Part shown: one piece after another, positions 1 to 12,680 of the stretch
How positions within the stretch are numbered: the first letter of the stretch is position 1
Layout: each line of letters starts with the position of its first letter
Assembly (NCBI GenBank): GCA_945643635.1
Contig: CALZFC010000033.1
Coordinates: forward strand, 1,861,001 to 1,925,000
From: Allodiplogaster sudhausi
Taxonomy: Eukaryota > Nematoda > Chromadorea > Rhabditida > Diplogasteridae
Direction: 5' to 3'
Length of the DNA stretch: 64,000 nucleotides
Notes under the pieces: generated by a model
The model's database searches: none
Seen by the model: the letters and a program-made list of their open reading frames with translations, nothing else
Told to the model about the DNA's origin: nothing
Made by a program: the position numbers and the translations under genes

Positions 1-274
1 TAGATGTATCCTGGTGTCCGATTGTCATTATATCTAATTGCCAGGCCGCATTGCTCTCCCGGGATTAGACGGGAGCTGTTGTTGGCTGTCTGTGGCTGGC
101 TTCAAATGTGTCCCTCCTCGAGGGTAGATGAGTGTGGCGGAAGGAGATGGTTGAAATCTGATCCCCTAAGGGGGGAGGGAGAATTGGCCAACAGGAGCAA
201 ACTGAGACCTTCCGCGCCCCTTGTGATTCCCACTCCAAGTCACAACTAACCTCTGCTTCACGCCGCTATCCTCA

Positions 275-316
<42 letters not shown>

Positions 317-704
317 TTTCTTTTTACCTTTTCTAGGTTCATATTCCAGTTAGCTTGCGGATTCCGTAAGTAAATTTGGCTAAGTGGACCCGGGTGCTTA
401 GATTTCAAGCAACTTACCAGGGCAACTTTTGTAATATTTGGCACTTCAAGAGTGTAACATGTTGATCTTCTAAGCGGGATGTAATAAACATGTTTTTAAA
501 CGCCCGGTCAAACAAAGCTGACTCTTATTCTGAATTTTGATTATTCGGTGTTGTCCATGTTTATTATACCATTAGGCTTTACACTACCATTAGTTGAAAA
601 GGATAGGCCATACTTGCCATGCAAATAATACATGCATTTATTTATTCTGAACGTCGCAAAAAAAAGCGGAATGTAAAAAGACATAGAACGAATACCATTT
701 GCAG
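1..704. other. region upstream of the first recognisable unc-51 exon
   Basis: No exon could be supported here. The segment contains a (CT)n tract at about 278-314 and a 3' splice site (TTTGCAG) at 698-704 that opens the first recognisable kinase exon. The exon for the start codon and glycine-rich loop of the kinase was not found, so it is either further upstream outside the window or too short to see. An 81-codon open frame at 4-249 resembles no known protein. Confidence 0.5.
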
Positions 705-2762
705 AGACCAGATGTCCCGGTTGCTATTAAGTGCATTGCGAAGAAGAACATCCAGAAGTCTAAGAATCTTCTTACAAAGGAGATTAAGATCCTAAAGGCA
801 CGTTTTCGTAATTTTTTACTGCTTGAGATTGTCTCAATGGAGGGGGAATTAGTCAATAACAGCTTTTTGTTTAAAAAAAATTGAGAGTATTCTATTTCAG
901 GAGTTGAGTGTGATGAAGCACGAGAATCTGGTAGCTCTTCTTCGCTGCACCGAGACCCAGTCTCATGTGTATCTCGTCATGGAATTCTGCAATGGAGGAG
1001 ACCTCGCAGACTATCTCCAGCAGAAGGGAACTCTCAAGGAAGACACCATTCACCATTTCGTCGTGCAGATTGGTCAGCTAAGCCCTCTCTTCCTACATCA
1101 TGCATTATTTTTTATACGGTCGTGGTCTGCTAACCACATGCGTTAAAAATTTAGCGATACATGGAACATTTCTCATGTGAAATTTTCACGTGCTTTTGCC
1201 CCAGTCATCTTCGCTGTGAGAACGAAGACTAGCGAGAAAGGAAGATAAAGAGACAGGGGGGGCGGATTGAGAGAAGGAATGAGAGTGCATTGGAATGTCT
1301 AGAGTGTTCTCCTTGTCTTCCCTCCCCCAAAGGGGCTATTACGGAGACTGCGCCATCCAGAGATGCCATGAATATCGGATCTTGGGAAAGTTGGAAATGA
1401 CGTCATCGTTCTGTGCAATATCCAACATACAATTTGTGGGGTGAAGACGTCGGATTTGGAGAGACAAACGAGAGGGAAATATATTCCTAGATGTTCACTT
1501 TCAGCCCACGCTCTGGAAGCGATGAACAAGAAGGGCATTGTTCATCGAGATTTAAAACCACAAAACATTCTTCTGTGCAACCCAACTCGGTCAACAAATC
1601 CACCCGCTTCTGAGCTTCTCATCAAGGTTAATTCTAATGGAGATGTAGGTTCGAGAAGATTTTGTTGAAGAGTATAACCGGAATCCTTTTTTAAAGCCAA
1701 GAATTGGAAATATATTTGAGGATACTAAGAATTAGCCTATTATTGTAGCTGGCGGACTTTGGCTTTGCGAGGTTCCTGAACGAAGGAGTCATGGCTGCCA
1801 CTCTCTGTGGATCACCGATGTACATGGCCCCTGAGGTATTCTTTTTGCAATTTATAGGCTTGGTTTTAGGAATGTTGATTAATCGTATTTCGAATCAGGT
1901 GGTTTAGCTTTCTCGCATTTTTTTTTGTTTCAATATGACGTCATGTTTGTAATTTCTAAACTAATGTGAAAGAGTTTCTTTCTAGCGAAACTTTTTGTAT
2001 CCAGGTTATCATGTCATTGCAATATGATGCGAAGGCAGATTTGTGGTCAATTGGAACGATTCTCTTCCAGTGCCTCACTGGCAAGGCTCCATTCCAGGTG
2101 CTTTTATAGCGCTTGTTTTGCAGCGAAAGAATTTAATTTTTTAAGTTAACATAAATTGTTAAGAACTAGAAAGATGACAGGAGATTGCAAAATTATTGTT
2201 TAGGCGCAAACGCCACCGGCTCTGAAGATGTTCTACGAGAAGAATCCGGTGTTAAAACCGGCGATTCCGGAGTGGTGCTCCCCGAGTTTGTGTGATTTGC
2301 TGCTGCGGCTACTGAAGAGAAATGCAAAAGATCGCATCTCGTTTGGTAAGAGAAATTGCCTTTTTACCATTTCTCAATATATATCTTATTGTTCTTTTCA
2401 GAGGAGTTCTTTGCGCATCCCTTCCTGCACAACCCTCCTCCCTCGTCTCCTGCCAAGCGAATCTTGGAAACCGCCGCGTCTCCACTCGCTTCTCGGCGAT
2501 TCAATCCAATTGGTACATCTTTGTGTTATATCATACGATTAGAGTACTAAAGCTGCCGGATTTTTCTTTTCAATTACGGTGTATTATTGGGAAGGAAGTC
2601 ATCTTTAATACAAATAATTTTGAGGCGGCAGTGCTATTCCAATGCCGAGGAGATCTGCAAATGTGGTTACGCCGACTTCTGGAGGTGCTGGAGCTAAGCC
2701 GGAGAGTCCAATGGCCGGCAGAAGGATGCCTGGTTTGTTGAAAGGGCTCCAGAATGAGAGAG

Positions 2763-2795
<33 letters not shown>

Positions 2796-5700
2796 GACAT
2801 TGATGGTATGGAGAACCTTTCAGGTGCTCCTGGCGCGATGAATGAGAGCAGTGACTTCACTTTCCTTCCTCCTCTTCAGTCTGGCGCGGCCCCTGGGACA
2901 AGCCCTGTCAAGCAAGTTCAGGTACTATTGACTGAAGTGCAACGCACTTTTTGTCCGTTTGTAATATTTTCATTATTACTCTTGCAAATATCTTTGTTCA
3001 CTTTGTCCACGCTGTGCTGAGGAAGCAAGTTGTCCTCATGAAGGTGCGCACGGGAGAAGCAGCGACCACGTACTCTGCAGCTGCGACTTCTCCATCGACT
3101 GTCAAGGCAGTTCCCGTGCCGAGTCAAAGGCAGAACTATGCACTGATCGAGCAGAGACGGGCACAAGGTCAGAGCTCTTCATCTTTTTGCATTATGCCAA
3201 GTGGCAGATGTCACTGTTTGTGTATACGTGACATTTGTTTGAAGCAACTGGCCAAGCCTCACCCCGACTTGGCGGCATTCCGGGAGCACCCGCCACTGCG
3301 GCTGCGACTTCTCGGAGGGAGCAAGCACTTCCCGCCTTCCCAAGCATAGAGGAGATGAATGTTCCGCCAAGTAAGATCTTTTCTGCCTTCATATTGAAGA
3401 AGCCTCCCGGAATGACTCCCCTTCCCTTTCAGCCAGCTACTTTGTTCGTGACCAACGAACTCGTCGCTCTACCGGGGACAACTCTTCAGTTGGTGGTCGT
3501 TCTCGCAGAAACACTCTAGCGGATGATGCCGCCCCTCTTCCTGGACAGGTTTCTCTTTTTTTATGATTCCCTGTTTATGTAGCAAATACAGCACATTTCT
3601 CTCGTTTTGTTTGAACAGCTAAATGATTCCGTTGAGGTGGCGGAGTTCCCCAAGTCTGCGACCACCGCCGAATTGCACTCGACCCGCTCCGGTGGCTCGG
3701 ATGGCAGCTCTGGCTCGGCTGCCCCCACCGCCCCCTCGGGCTCGCCCGTTCTTGACAACATGCGTTTTCTCTCCGTTGCCCCTGGAGAATCCAGTTCCAA
3801 CATTCCCTCTGCTACTCTCACAATCAAGGTTTCTTCTTGTGTCGTCTCTCTTGCCTCTTTCATAAGAGGATGCTTTATTGCTGTTCCCATTGATCGTTTT
3901 CCCTTTGCAGGCTCCATCTGCCTTGCCTCAGCGACAGAGCACAAGCAGTGAGATCAGTGAAGATGACGACGCGAGGAATTGCAAAGGTAGGAATCCGCGC
4001 ACACTATATATTACCAGACACGTAAAGAAGTACATTCTTCACTCGCAACACTTCAGACCTCCTTTTTTCGCACGTTTCTTAGTGTCACGGGGCTCTATAT
4101 GAAAACACATCAATCAGCCTTCATCTTCAAGAGTTCAGACTGAACTCAAAGAATGTTTAACAAAAGCCAAAGGTGTTTATCGCCTTTTTTTCTTGCCCTC
4201 GTTTCTTGCGAGCTTTTCTTGTCCTCGTCTGCCATCCACTTAGTCGCTCTCGAGAACAACTGCCATCCTCTCCATCTCTGCCTTCTCCCTCACCCCCGCG
4301 CTCTCTCCTCCTCCTCTCTCTCTCTCCCTCTGGTGTGCTGGCTACGCAATAGTAGCCACTCGGTCTCTATTTCTATCCCCTTTTCTCAGTGATTAATCGA
4401 TTACACCTATGAACTACCTGGGTACTTCTCGTCAATGGTTATCTTTCCGCTTCCACGAGAGAGGGGGCTTAAGCTGTGACTCTTGAACAAAAGAAAGCTT
4501 GCGTGAGAAGGAGATTGATGGGCTGATGGACACACACATATATTTTTATATATATAAATATATAAAAGAAAATTAGAAACTAAAGAAACCTTAAAGGAGT
4601 GCGCAGAGTACCAAATTCTTCAGATAATGGTAGGAATCGGTGTTCCTGTTCACTGCTTAAAACGATAAAATTTGAGATGAAGGCTCATCGTCGATTGCTT
4701 CACATCTCATGACGTCGACCGCTTCGGCCGAAGACACGACGTCCTCTTCGGGGGTGGGAGGGGACGAGAAGCTGAAGAGTCATCCCTTCCCTCTCCAGAC
4801 TGGCAAGACGCCTCCCCTTCACACCACCGCCCTGGCTGGCCTCCCTGGCGGACCTCTCTTCGCTAGAGGAGACGATGTCAGTGTCTTTCTTCTCCGTTCA
4901 CACTTATTCTTGATTGGCCGGCATGTTTGTGAAGAACATGACAGCAATCTGCTATCACTGTTAAAAGGTAAACTGAAAAAATATAACTCTTGATACAGGA
5001 AGAAGAAATGGACGAAGATGAGACGGAAGCCCCGCGTGCACTTGAACAGGAGACTCTCATGCACGAAGAACATGTTCAGGTCTCCATATTTTTTGTGGCT
5101 CCCAGTCTAATTTCTTTGAATTCCTCATGTTGTTACAGTATATAATTGATGAATGGTTGCCTACATTGCAGATCTTGGCTAAGCTTCGTTATGTCCTGGA
5201 TGTGGTTGAGACTCTGATACAAGTTGCAGAGCAGAGTGACAACCCGATGTCGGCCGCCTTTCAGGTAAGAGTTCTTCATTCTATATCATTTAGGATTTCC
5301 CTATTTCATAGAGCTGTTATATCTCTGATTGATGCAGACAAGCCACTCCTCGAATGGCGCGGCTGCTGCGACCGGCGGAGCCGCGACTGGCAACAACGCG
5401 GGCTCGGGCTCCGCTGCTCAGAGAAAGGTATTCCTTCTTTCACTTCCAATTGACAAATCACTGATGGATGCTTGGATTTGGCATTATCAGCCATACCATT
5501 TTATACTGAGTTCTCTATAAAAATGTTTGATGTTGAGCGTGAAGCGACGTCCTCGATGTACCGCAGAGCAGAGCAACTGGTTGTGTACGTGCGAGCACTG
5601 CACATGCTGTCCCAGGCCAGCCAACTCTCTCTGTCTTCTCTTCTCTTTCCCTCTCTTCTCTCTCTCTCTCATCTTTTGGAAGTTAACACTTCCTTCAGGC

Positions 5701-6496
5701 CCTCTTGCTAGCGCAGAGGAATGTGCAGTCTAAAACTCTTCAACCTTCTCCCGCGGTCTACGACGTGCTGAACCAGCTTAACGACAAGTACCATCAATGC
5801 CTCGTTAGCTTACCGTTTCTTTCTAAAGCTTAGCCGCTTTGTCCCTGTTTTAATATAACAAGTATTTTTGTGCGACCTATATACGCATGTAATGCTAAAG
5901 TAATTATATTATGATTAAATTGAAGAGAGGAAATGACGGTGTCATTTCAGGTGCGCTCTCAAGAGTTGGCGTCTCTCGGCCTGCCAGGCACAGACCCGGC
6001 CATGGCCATAGTCTCCGCCGAGCGCATCATGTACAAGTATGCCATGGAGCTCTGCCAGACCGCGGCCCTGGACGAGTTATTCGGCAACCCACAGCTCTGC
6101 AGTAGAAGGTTATTACTTGCTTCCTTATTATCTTTTTTTCAGTTCCCACTTAGACATTCTGTAAGTGGAATTGATTGGTTGGGGAAATGCTTTCGCTGCA
6201 TTGATTAATGGTGTGGTTGCAGGTACAAGACAGCGTACATGATGCTTCACACCCTCTCCGAGCAAGTTCAGACTGAGCAAGATAAGCAGGTACTTCTTAA
6301 ATAAATAAATAAAAAAATCTGGTCACCCCACCAAGTCGTAATCCCAATCCTGTTATGTTTGCCCAGAACTTCTTGCTATGAATGCCTTTTTCTTCTTGAG
6401 GTTCTCTCGAAGCAGAAGAACGCAGTGGAGACTCGTCTACGGATTCTCGAGAAGAAGGGTTATGTCACTGCAGTCCCGGCTAATGCTAACAAGTAA
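705..6496 (+). CDS. unc-51: UNC-51/ULK (Atg1) autophagy-initiating Ser/Thr kinase, 5' partial
   Basis: Exons read as 705-797, 901-1072, 1505-1626, 1749-1835, 2005-2097, 2204-2345, 2402-2512, 2625-2732, 2824-2921, 3044-3167, 3245-3370, 3433-3548, 3619-3828, 3911-3986, 4683-4876, 4999-5079, 5172-5264, 5338-5427, 5538-5615, 5699-5803, 5951-6108, 6223-6289 and 6401-6496. Kinase marks are visible: VAIK with lysine at 729-731, HRDLKPQN with HRD at 1543-1551, DFGFA with the aspartate at 1755-1757, and MAPE before 1835. A long Ser/Pro/Gly-rich linker follows. The C-terminal exons (from [10 protein letters not shown] near 5044 to the stop) match the ULK/Atg1 C-terminal (tandem MIT-like) domain that binds Atg13. 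ULK kinases start autophagosome formation, and in nematodes UNC-51 is needed for axon growth. The glycine loop and start codon are not seen. The middle linker exons are the least certain. Two introns seem to use GC donors (798 and 5616). Confidence 0.93.
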
Positions 6497-8128
6497 GAGG
6501 CATGGTCAGCCCCCCCCCCTATGCCTCCGGACATGTATCTACACTTCCTACTGTAAGTCAAAGATGTATGCATTACTGTGATCGAGGAGCATCTTAGACC
6601 TTGTGCCATATTCTCCTCTGTCGAGAATAGTGAAAGGTGCGCTGAAAAAAAAAACTATCGTACTCGCATTTATCTTGTCGTTTTTTTCTTTCTGCATGTC
6701 GCGCGGTTTTAAGGTATTCTTGCCTAGATTTGGTCAGCTCTGACCTGATTATTTTGAGTTAGATGTAAAATGAACGTGAAACCTAAAAGATAGTGAAAGA
6801 GATTTTCTCCATTTGCTCTTTCTTAAAAGGATGAATACGGTTGGTGTCCTAGTTAGTCTTTAGTCTTTTGAACACCTCAACTTGTTTCCCACGCACATTC
6901 TACTTTGTTTGTTTTCTGGACATGAGCTACTGCTCCGTTTCAAACAGTCTACTCTCCTTTCAGGCATCTCTTTCCACTTTTCCATGCTAGTAATTTCTTT
7001 TCATTCATACGTTTTATCGTTCTCCTAGAGCATAGAAAATTGATTAATTAGTGTGATGGGTAGTTTAATCTTTTGTTAAAAACATAACAATTGTTTGATA
7101 CTATGCACTAAACAGTTTCAGTTTTTGCTGCTATAATCTGATAACAGGCTCCATAGCATATTTGCAGCTTTTCCCTTGTCGAGAACTCTCAAGTAGGAAC
7201 ACTTACCAGCGATTGCTTGCATTGTCGTTTGCCCATCTTTGTGTATATTCTTACTTTTCATCCACGTTGTCTTCCTTTTTCTCCCCTGCCATTGTAAATA
7301 CCACGGAGGACACTGCGATCGTCTGGTATCTTTTTCGCGTATTTTTGGAAACAATTTTGGAGTTGAAAATTCCTTGAAAATTGGTAACTATTTCTAGTCT
7401 TACTACTAACGTTACCTATTTTGAATAAGGTTATTTAACGCAAACGGTTTTCATAAAAGTTGCTGACCATTCGAGAAGCTTTACACAGAATATTGCAGTT
7501 ACATTTTGCTCGCTTGAAACAAACCCTGTTCAGCCTCTCCATTGCATGATATGACGCTGTTAACTGCATCAGCCGTGCCTGCCACGAGGGTACTGAAGCA
7601 GCACAACAAAAGTAACAGCCGCAGTCACAGCAACATCTCTTCCAGAATGACTGGGCAGAAAAATTAGGCCGATTAGATCGCTGTCGTCAACGCCGAAATG
7701 TTGGAATGGCACGAGAAGTCCATATAATTGATAACCAAGAATATTAGATAAACACTTTCCCCGACAAGACTGACCATTTTAAAATAATACGGATCGATTA
7801 GCTGAAAACACTACATGATCGTTTTGGGAAAAAAAGGCAGAAATTGTTTTTGGCGGCGTTGTATGCGTTGTACATGATGCTGCTTCATTAAAGACTGAAA
7901 GGAAATCATAGGTTTGCTCTTGAAATACGAGCAGCATAATGAGAGCTTTCACTTAGCAGTCGAAGGAGAAGGAAAGTGTTTAGCTGGAATTGCTTTGCGC
8001 CTTCTCCAGAAGTGCAGAACAAACATCGACTGCCCTTTCTTTTATGCTCTCAGGTGCAATTTTCATTTTTAATCTGGGACAGCCGAATAAATATATTCTG
8101 CTACTGGTTGTGAACACCTTAATAACTT
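6497..8128. other. intergenic region between unc-51 and the receptor array
   Basis: AT-rich sequence that should include the unc-51 3' UTR. I see no convincing exon, RNA gene or element boundary. The open frames here (for example 7118-7354 on -) show no family resemblance. Confidence 0.5.
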
Positions 8129-9671
8129 ATGATGGAAGGAAGAGAAGGATTGAAATGTGAAATGTGCCAAGTGCAAGAAGTAGCAATGCTCCCCTCTAAG
8201 GCGCTGATTGTGGATGAGATGGCCATGAAGGATCGTCGTTTCTCGCTCACTCCCCTGCAGCTTCCCTCCATCCCTTCATCCTTCTACTTCATCCTCGTTC
8301 TTCTTCACTCTTCTGTTGTTCTCACTGCAATTGTTCTCAACTTTAGCTTCATTTACATTTTTACACGACGCAGAAGCATTTTCATGGCGGTAGGATTTTT
8401 CCTTTGGATTTCCAGATCTCGGTAGAAGGCTTCTTAAGGAAGCAATTTTATAAGGAAACATGTGTTTAATAAACAAAGAATAATTGGGAGTTGATATCCA
8501 GCATTCGATCTACCGCATTGTGATCCAGCTGGTGGCTTGTACAACACTCGGCTCGCTAACCCATGCACTCTTTATTGTCTCCTCCTATGCTGCCCAGGTT
8601 CAAATGCTAAATTCATTTCATCTTTGCTTTTCAAATTTCTAATACTTGCAATTTTATATAATTGATATGTATATGTACATATGTATGACCTGTCCCTTTG
8701 AACCAGCGCTCCGTGTTCGGCAACTCCATCGGAACTGTGGAACTCTTCTTCGATATGGTCGCCTCCTATGGCATTCTGGTCTTCGCCGCTCTCATGGCCT
8801 TCAATCGATACTGCGTCTTCGCCACTTCCGAGGCTGATAACATCTTTTCGCGGTAGGACCAATGAATGATTTCCTTTCTTGATTAGATGCCTCTGCAGCA
8901 AAAAGATGTGGCTGTGGAATGGCCTGTGCTGGCTGACAATCCTCTCTCTTCCCTGTCTGGTTACGGTAGCTGGCTGCTACCGTGCCTACCAGCCGACAGT
9001 CCGCACTTACTACGACACTTGCCAGCGAGCATCCGATCTCTCGGCTATTATCAGTCTAAATGTGCGTATCTCCTTCAGCCAGACTCACTAATGAATCTTT
9101 CCCTCAGGGCGTGTACTCGCTGTGCCTCGTCGTCGTGGCCTTCTACGTGCTGATCTTTGTGCAGATCCGAAGAGCCCGGCAGGCTGGCAGTCTCTCCCCC
9201 TCTCCCTCCCCCGTTGCCACCAAACCTGAAGTCACTCTTCTCAAGCAGACCATCTCTGTCTTCCTACTCTACAGCGTACGAATGCAATTTGTCATTTACA
9301 TATTTGTACGTTTATTCATCTATGTGTATCTTAGATATTGAATTTTTACAGAAAAAAAAAGAATATTTTCAGATTTCTCTAGTGATCTACCTCTCAACGA
9401 CGATGTTGTACGGTCTTTCGCCAGACGCCTTCTTCCTTCTCGTCTTCTGCTCCAATCTGGCCAATTCTCTCGTCTGTGCTCTCTATCCTTTCTTCTTCAT
9501 TCTTTCCACTCGCGAGACGAAGAAGCGGCTCGATCAGTTTACACAGGTATTTACTATCTGGCTTGTCTCATTGGTGTTATTCCAAATTCTTGATCTGAGG
9601 CCGTTAGCTTCGCGGTCGCTGTCAATCGCATTCTCATCAATCCTTCCTCCGTGCCCTCTACGACCAACTAA
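8129..9671 (+). CDS. seven-transmembrane receptor 1 (nematode chemoreceptor-like, SRX-like)
   Basis: Exons: 8129-8389, 8502-8597, 8707-8852, 8887-9061, 9108-9275, 9373-9546 and 9600-9671, all joining in frame to a TAA stop. Hydrophobic segments fall in the expected seven places: TM1 in exon 1, TM2 in exon 2, and TM3 in exon 3 ending in an NRY motif (FNRYCVF). TM4 (WLTILSLPCLV) is followed by an extracellular DTC cysteine, TM5 opens exon 5, TM6 follows LLKQT, and TM7 is in exon 6 (CSNLANSL). The IFSR motif after TM3 and the NR(Y/F) arginine recall nematode SRX/SRT chemoreceptors, but family assignment is inference. The start could be the ATG at 8129, 8132 or 8183. Paralogs in the window share the intron positions, and exon 2 is 96 nt in seven of the eight. 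Confidence 0.85.
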
Positions 9672-10439
9672 CTTATATTCAGTGTTACCGTATGCTCCTC
9701 TCCTTCTGATTCTTCTACAATTCCAAGAATGGTGGTTGATAAAGCGTAACATTGATTATCTACCAGCAGGCATATGCAGCATGATGCTGGCAATTCTTGA
9801 AATACAAGCGAACACTTAAATTAGGGGTTGGAGCGAGCGAAAAGTGCTAATCCTCTGACTGCTTGTTACCCGGGGCACAAACTTCTGAAGAGTGGCACTC
9901 TCTCTCCTTGCGGAATACCCAAGCGGAGATTGAGCTTTCGGTTCTCAAGAAAGAGTTTTCCTGATGAACGTGCTGATTCAGCGTCAGTTAATTTGATTTC
10001 TCTCTGGATGGGAATACATACAGTACCGCTCAGCGGCCAGGGGTCTCGGCTATAGCGGCTATAGCGGCCGCGTGCCAAAGAGGCCAAGCGAAATTAAGCC
10101 CAGTAACATTTTTGTTTTCAGAATTCATTGATATTTTTGGCTTCAGGGTAATGTTCTGCATCCATTAAGCTCAAAAACGTTACAAAATAATGCATATTCA
10201 CCATAATGGAAAATCTTGTGAATTTCACGGTGTAGGAGCACTACAATTCGTAGTGTGTGAACGTGTCATCGTTTCAGTGAAATTTATGAATGCAGTTGCT
10301 CGAAGAATACAGCTTTAAATTACAGTTTCATACTTCATTTAGTATCCTTTTGTCTTATGATGTGACTTTTAATGTTGCAAGTGACAAAAGCATGGCAAAA
10401 AAAAATCTTGCAAAAAAAAACAGGAAGAAATAGGCTCAA

Positions 10440-10515
10440 AAGAGGAACTGAACCAAGTCCCTTTGCTCATGCAGATGCTAGGGATACCAACGCTCTAACC
10501 AGCCATACATGAATT
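10440..10515 (-). repeat. tRNA-like (SINE-like) segment in the left arm of the foldback
   Basis: On the minus strand a tRNA-like A box (TGGTTAGAGCGTTGG) is followed about 45 nt later by a degenerate B box (TTGGTTCAGTTCC). The same unit recurs inverted at about 11895-11970 in the right arm. The anticodon arm does not fold well, so this is a tRNA-derived sequence, not a working tRNA gene. Confidence 0.45.
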
Positions 10516-10926
10516 AGATTCCAAACAATTTTGGGAACATTTTTTTTTAGAGCTGTATGAGTCAATGCCACGAAAATTACATGCCTTCCGTAGTGTTCTG
10601 TAAATTGCCAGATTTCAATTTCGAAAACAAAGTGTCGGGTTGTCTCCTCTCATCGCATCGGAATATTTTTTCGAATGAACTTTTCCAGTTTTAAATCCAA
10701 AAGCGGAGAAGCGCAGCAAAATTGCAAGCAAGCGCGCAACTTACTGCGCCTCGTAGGCCATATCCGAGATCTAAAGCCAACTGACGACTCCCTTTGCCTC
10801 CGCTTTTAGCGATCACCATTTTGAGCTCCCGTTTTGACTCTCTTTACTTTTCATAGGCAAAACATTTGCCCCGGTTGAACCTGCGACACACAAAACAGCA
10901 AGCAAACGTGCAGCTTACTGCGCTGC

Positions 10927-11093
10927 TCTCTCTCTCTCTCTCTCCCTCTCCCTCCCTCTCCCTTACCCTCTCCCACTTTCTCTCTCTCCCTCTCCTTCTT
11001 TTTCTCTCTCTCCCCCTCTCTCTCTCTCTTCCTCACCCTCTTTCTCTCTCTCCCCCCCTCTCTCCCTCCCTCTCCCTCTCTCTCTTTCTCAAC
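10927..11093. repeat. CT-rich low-complexity tract
   Basis: About 165 nt of nearly pure CT/CCCT repeat on the plus strand at the centre of the foldback element. The open frames across it on both strands (Leu/Ser-rich or Arg/Glu-rich) are repeat artefacts. Confidence 0.9.
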
Positions 11094-11624
11094 AGATGAT
11101 TCGAGTCTGCTCGAAGTGACATTAATTTAAAGCTATCGAACGCAACAATAGGGTCCACAGAACAAAAAGTAACGGTACACTGGGGATTACCTATAGGTAA
11201 ACCATTGGAAATCAGTACAAAGTGACCTGACCGAAACCAAAATATCGTCGCTGCAGTCGCACTGACGCCAAGTAGAGCTCATAGTGGTGATCGCTAAAAG
11301 CGAAGGCAAAAGGAGTTAACGCCTGGCTTTAGATCTCGGATATGGCCTACGAGGCGCAGTAAGTTGCGCGCTTGCTTGCTATTTTAAGCGTCGCATGTTC
11401 GAATCCCTACCGGGTCGAATGTTTTGCCTAGAAAAAGCAAGGAGAGACAAGATTTGAGCTCAATGTGGAGGATCGTTCAAAGCGAAGCAAAGGACAAATC
11501 AAGACGTAGGGAGAGAGAGAGAGAGAGTGAGAGAGAGAGAGAGAGAAAGTGAATTTGGGAATTGGGTGGCTGACCGACAGTCAAGGCCTCTGCTTAGGAG
11601 AGGATAAGTACTTGGTGATTTTCA

Positions 11625-11690
11625 GTGGTTAAAGAGCTTGTCATTTGTTTGGTGTCACAGGTTCGAACCCCAATCGCAGCAAACGTTTTG
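11625..11690 (+). repeat. tRNA-like A/B-box segment in the right arm
   Basis: TGGTTAAAGAGCTTG (A-box-like) is followed by GGTTCGAACCC (a perfect B-box core) about 38 nt later. A second B-box-like GTTCGAATCCC lies near 11398. No cloverleaf forms, so this is probably a tRNA-derived insertion unique to the right arm. Confidence 0.45.
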
Positions 11691-12237
11691 CTGCGCTTCT
11701 GCGCTTTTGGATTTAAAACTGGAAAAGTTCATTCGAAAAAATATTCCGATGCGATGAGAGGAGACAACCCGACACTTTGTTTTCGAAATTGAAATCTGGC
11801 AATTTACAGAACACTACGGAAGGCATGGAATTTTCGTGGCATTGACTCTTACAGCTCTAAAAAAATGTTCCCAAAATTGCTTGGAATCGACTTCATGTAT
11901 GGCTGGTTAGAGCATTGGTATCCCTAGCATCTGCATGAGCAAAGGGACTTGGTTCGGTTCCTCTTTTGAGCCAATTTCTTCCTGTTTTTTTTTGCAAGAT
12001 TTTTTTTGCCATGCTTTTGTCACTTGCAAAATTAAAAGTCACATGATAAGACAAAAGGATACTAAATGAAGTGTGAAACTGTAATTTAAAGCTGTATTCT
12101 TCGAGCAACTGCATTCATAAATTTCACTGAATTTCACACTTTCACACACTACGAATTGTAGTGCTCCTGCACCATGAAATTCACAAGATTTTCCATTATG
12201 GTGAATATGCATTATTTTTTAAAGTTTTTGAGCTTAA

Positions 12238-12680
12238 AGGAGGTCCGAGGCAAATAAATAGTGTCTTGTTTTTTTCGCCTTATTTATTCGGGTTGTGCTA
12301 GAAAATTCGATTGAAAGTTTCCCGAAGTCACAAAAACCTTCATGCATGCCCTGGGGAAATTAATACTGCTTTCTACTTTGAATTCCCAAATATTTTATTT
12401 TCCCGCCATTTTCAAAAACTTTTAACAGAACAACACGGTGGCCGCTGGGGCCAACCGAGTCATGTCCATGAATTGCATACATATGGTGCACGCAACCAAT
12501 ATTGGCCGGGTTTTTCTTAACACGTAGGCTCACCTGGCAGTGGTGCAAACCACAAGTTTCTGGGGAGAGAGGCAAGGGGCAGTAGCACCATTTCTGTTGA
12601 TTCTTTACTCCGTTCTTTTTATCATTCCGTCCAAATCCGTCAGGGACTTCGTGGTAGGAGTTTTTCCCTTAAGGCCTCCT
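12238..12680. mobile_element. 443-bp TTAA-flanked MITE nested in the foldback
   Basis: The segment begins AGGAGGTC and ends GGCCTCCT, inverted ends bordered on both sides by TTAA (12234-12237 and 12681-12684). The opposite, uninterrupted arm of the host foldback carries the same sequence with a single TTAA at 10165-10168, so the empty site is visible in the same molecule. A TTAA duplication is the mark of piggyBac-type transposition. No transposase is encoded. Confidence 0.85.

Noticed and set aside
4..249. 81-codon frame at the left edge as a first kinase exon
   Set aside because: It lacks the ULK glycine loop (a GxGxFxxV-like pattern) and resembles no known protein.
2754..2820. Exon of unc-51 containing an (RE)n stretch
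   Set aside because: It is a GA microsatellite lying in the intron before the exon at 2824, which joins the upstream exon in phase.
10851..11099. Leu/Ser-rich and Arg/Glu-rich open frames
   Set aside because: Pure artefacts of the CT/GA repeat. The same holds for similar frames at 34.7-35.1, 37.8-38.8, 39.0-39.3, 48.2-49.0, 50.2-53.3 and 54.7-55.0 kb.
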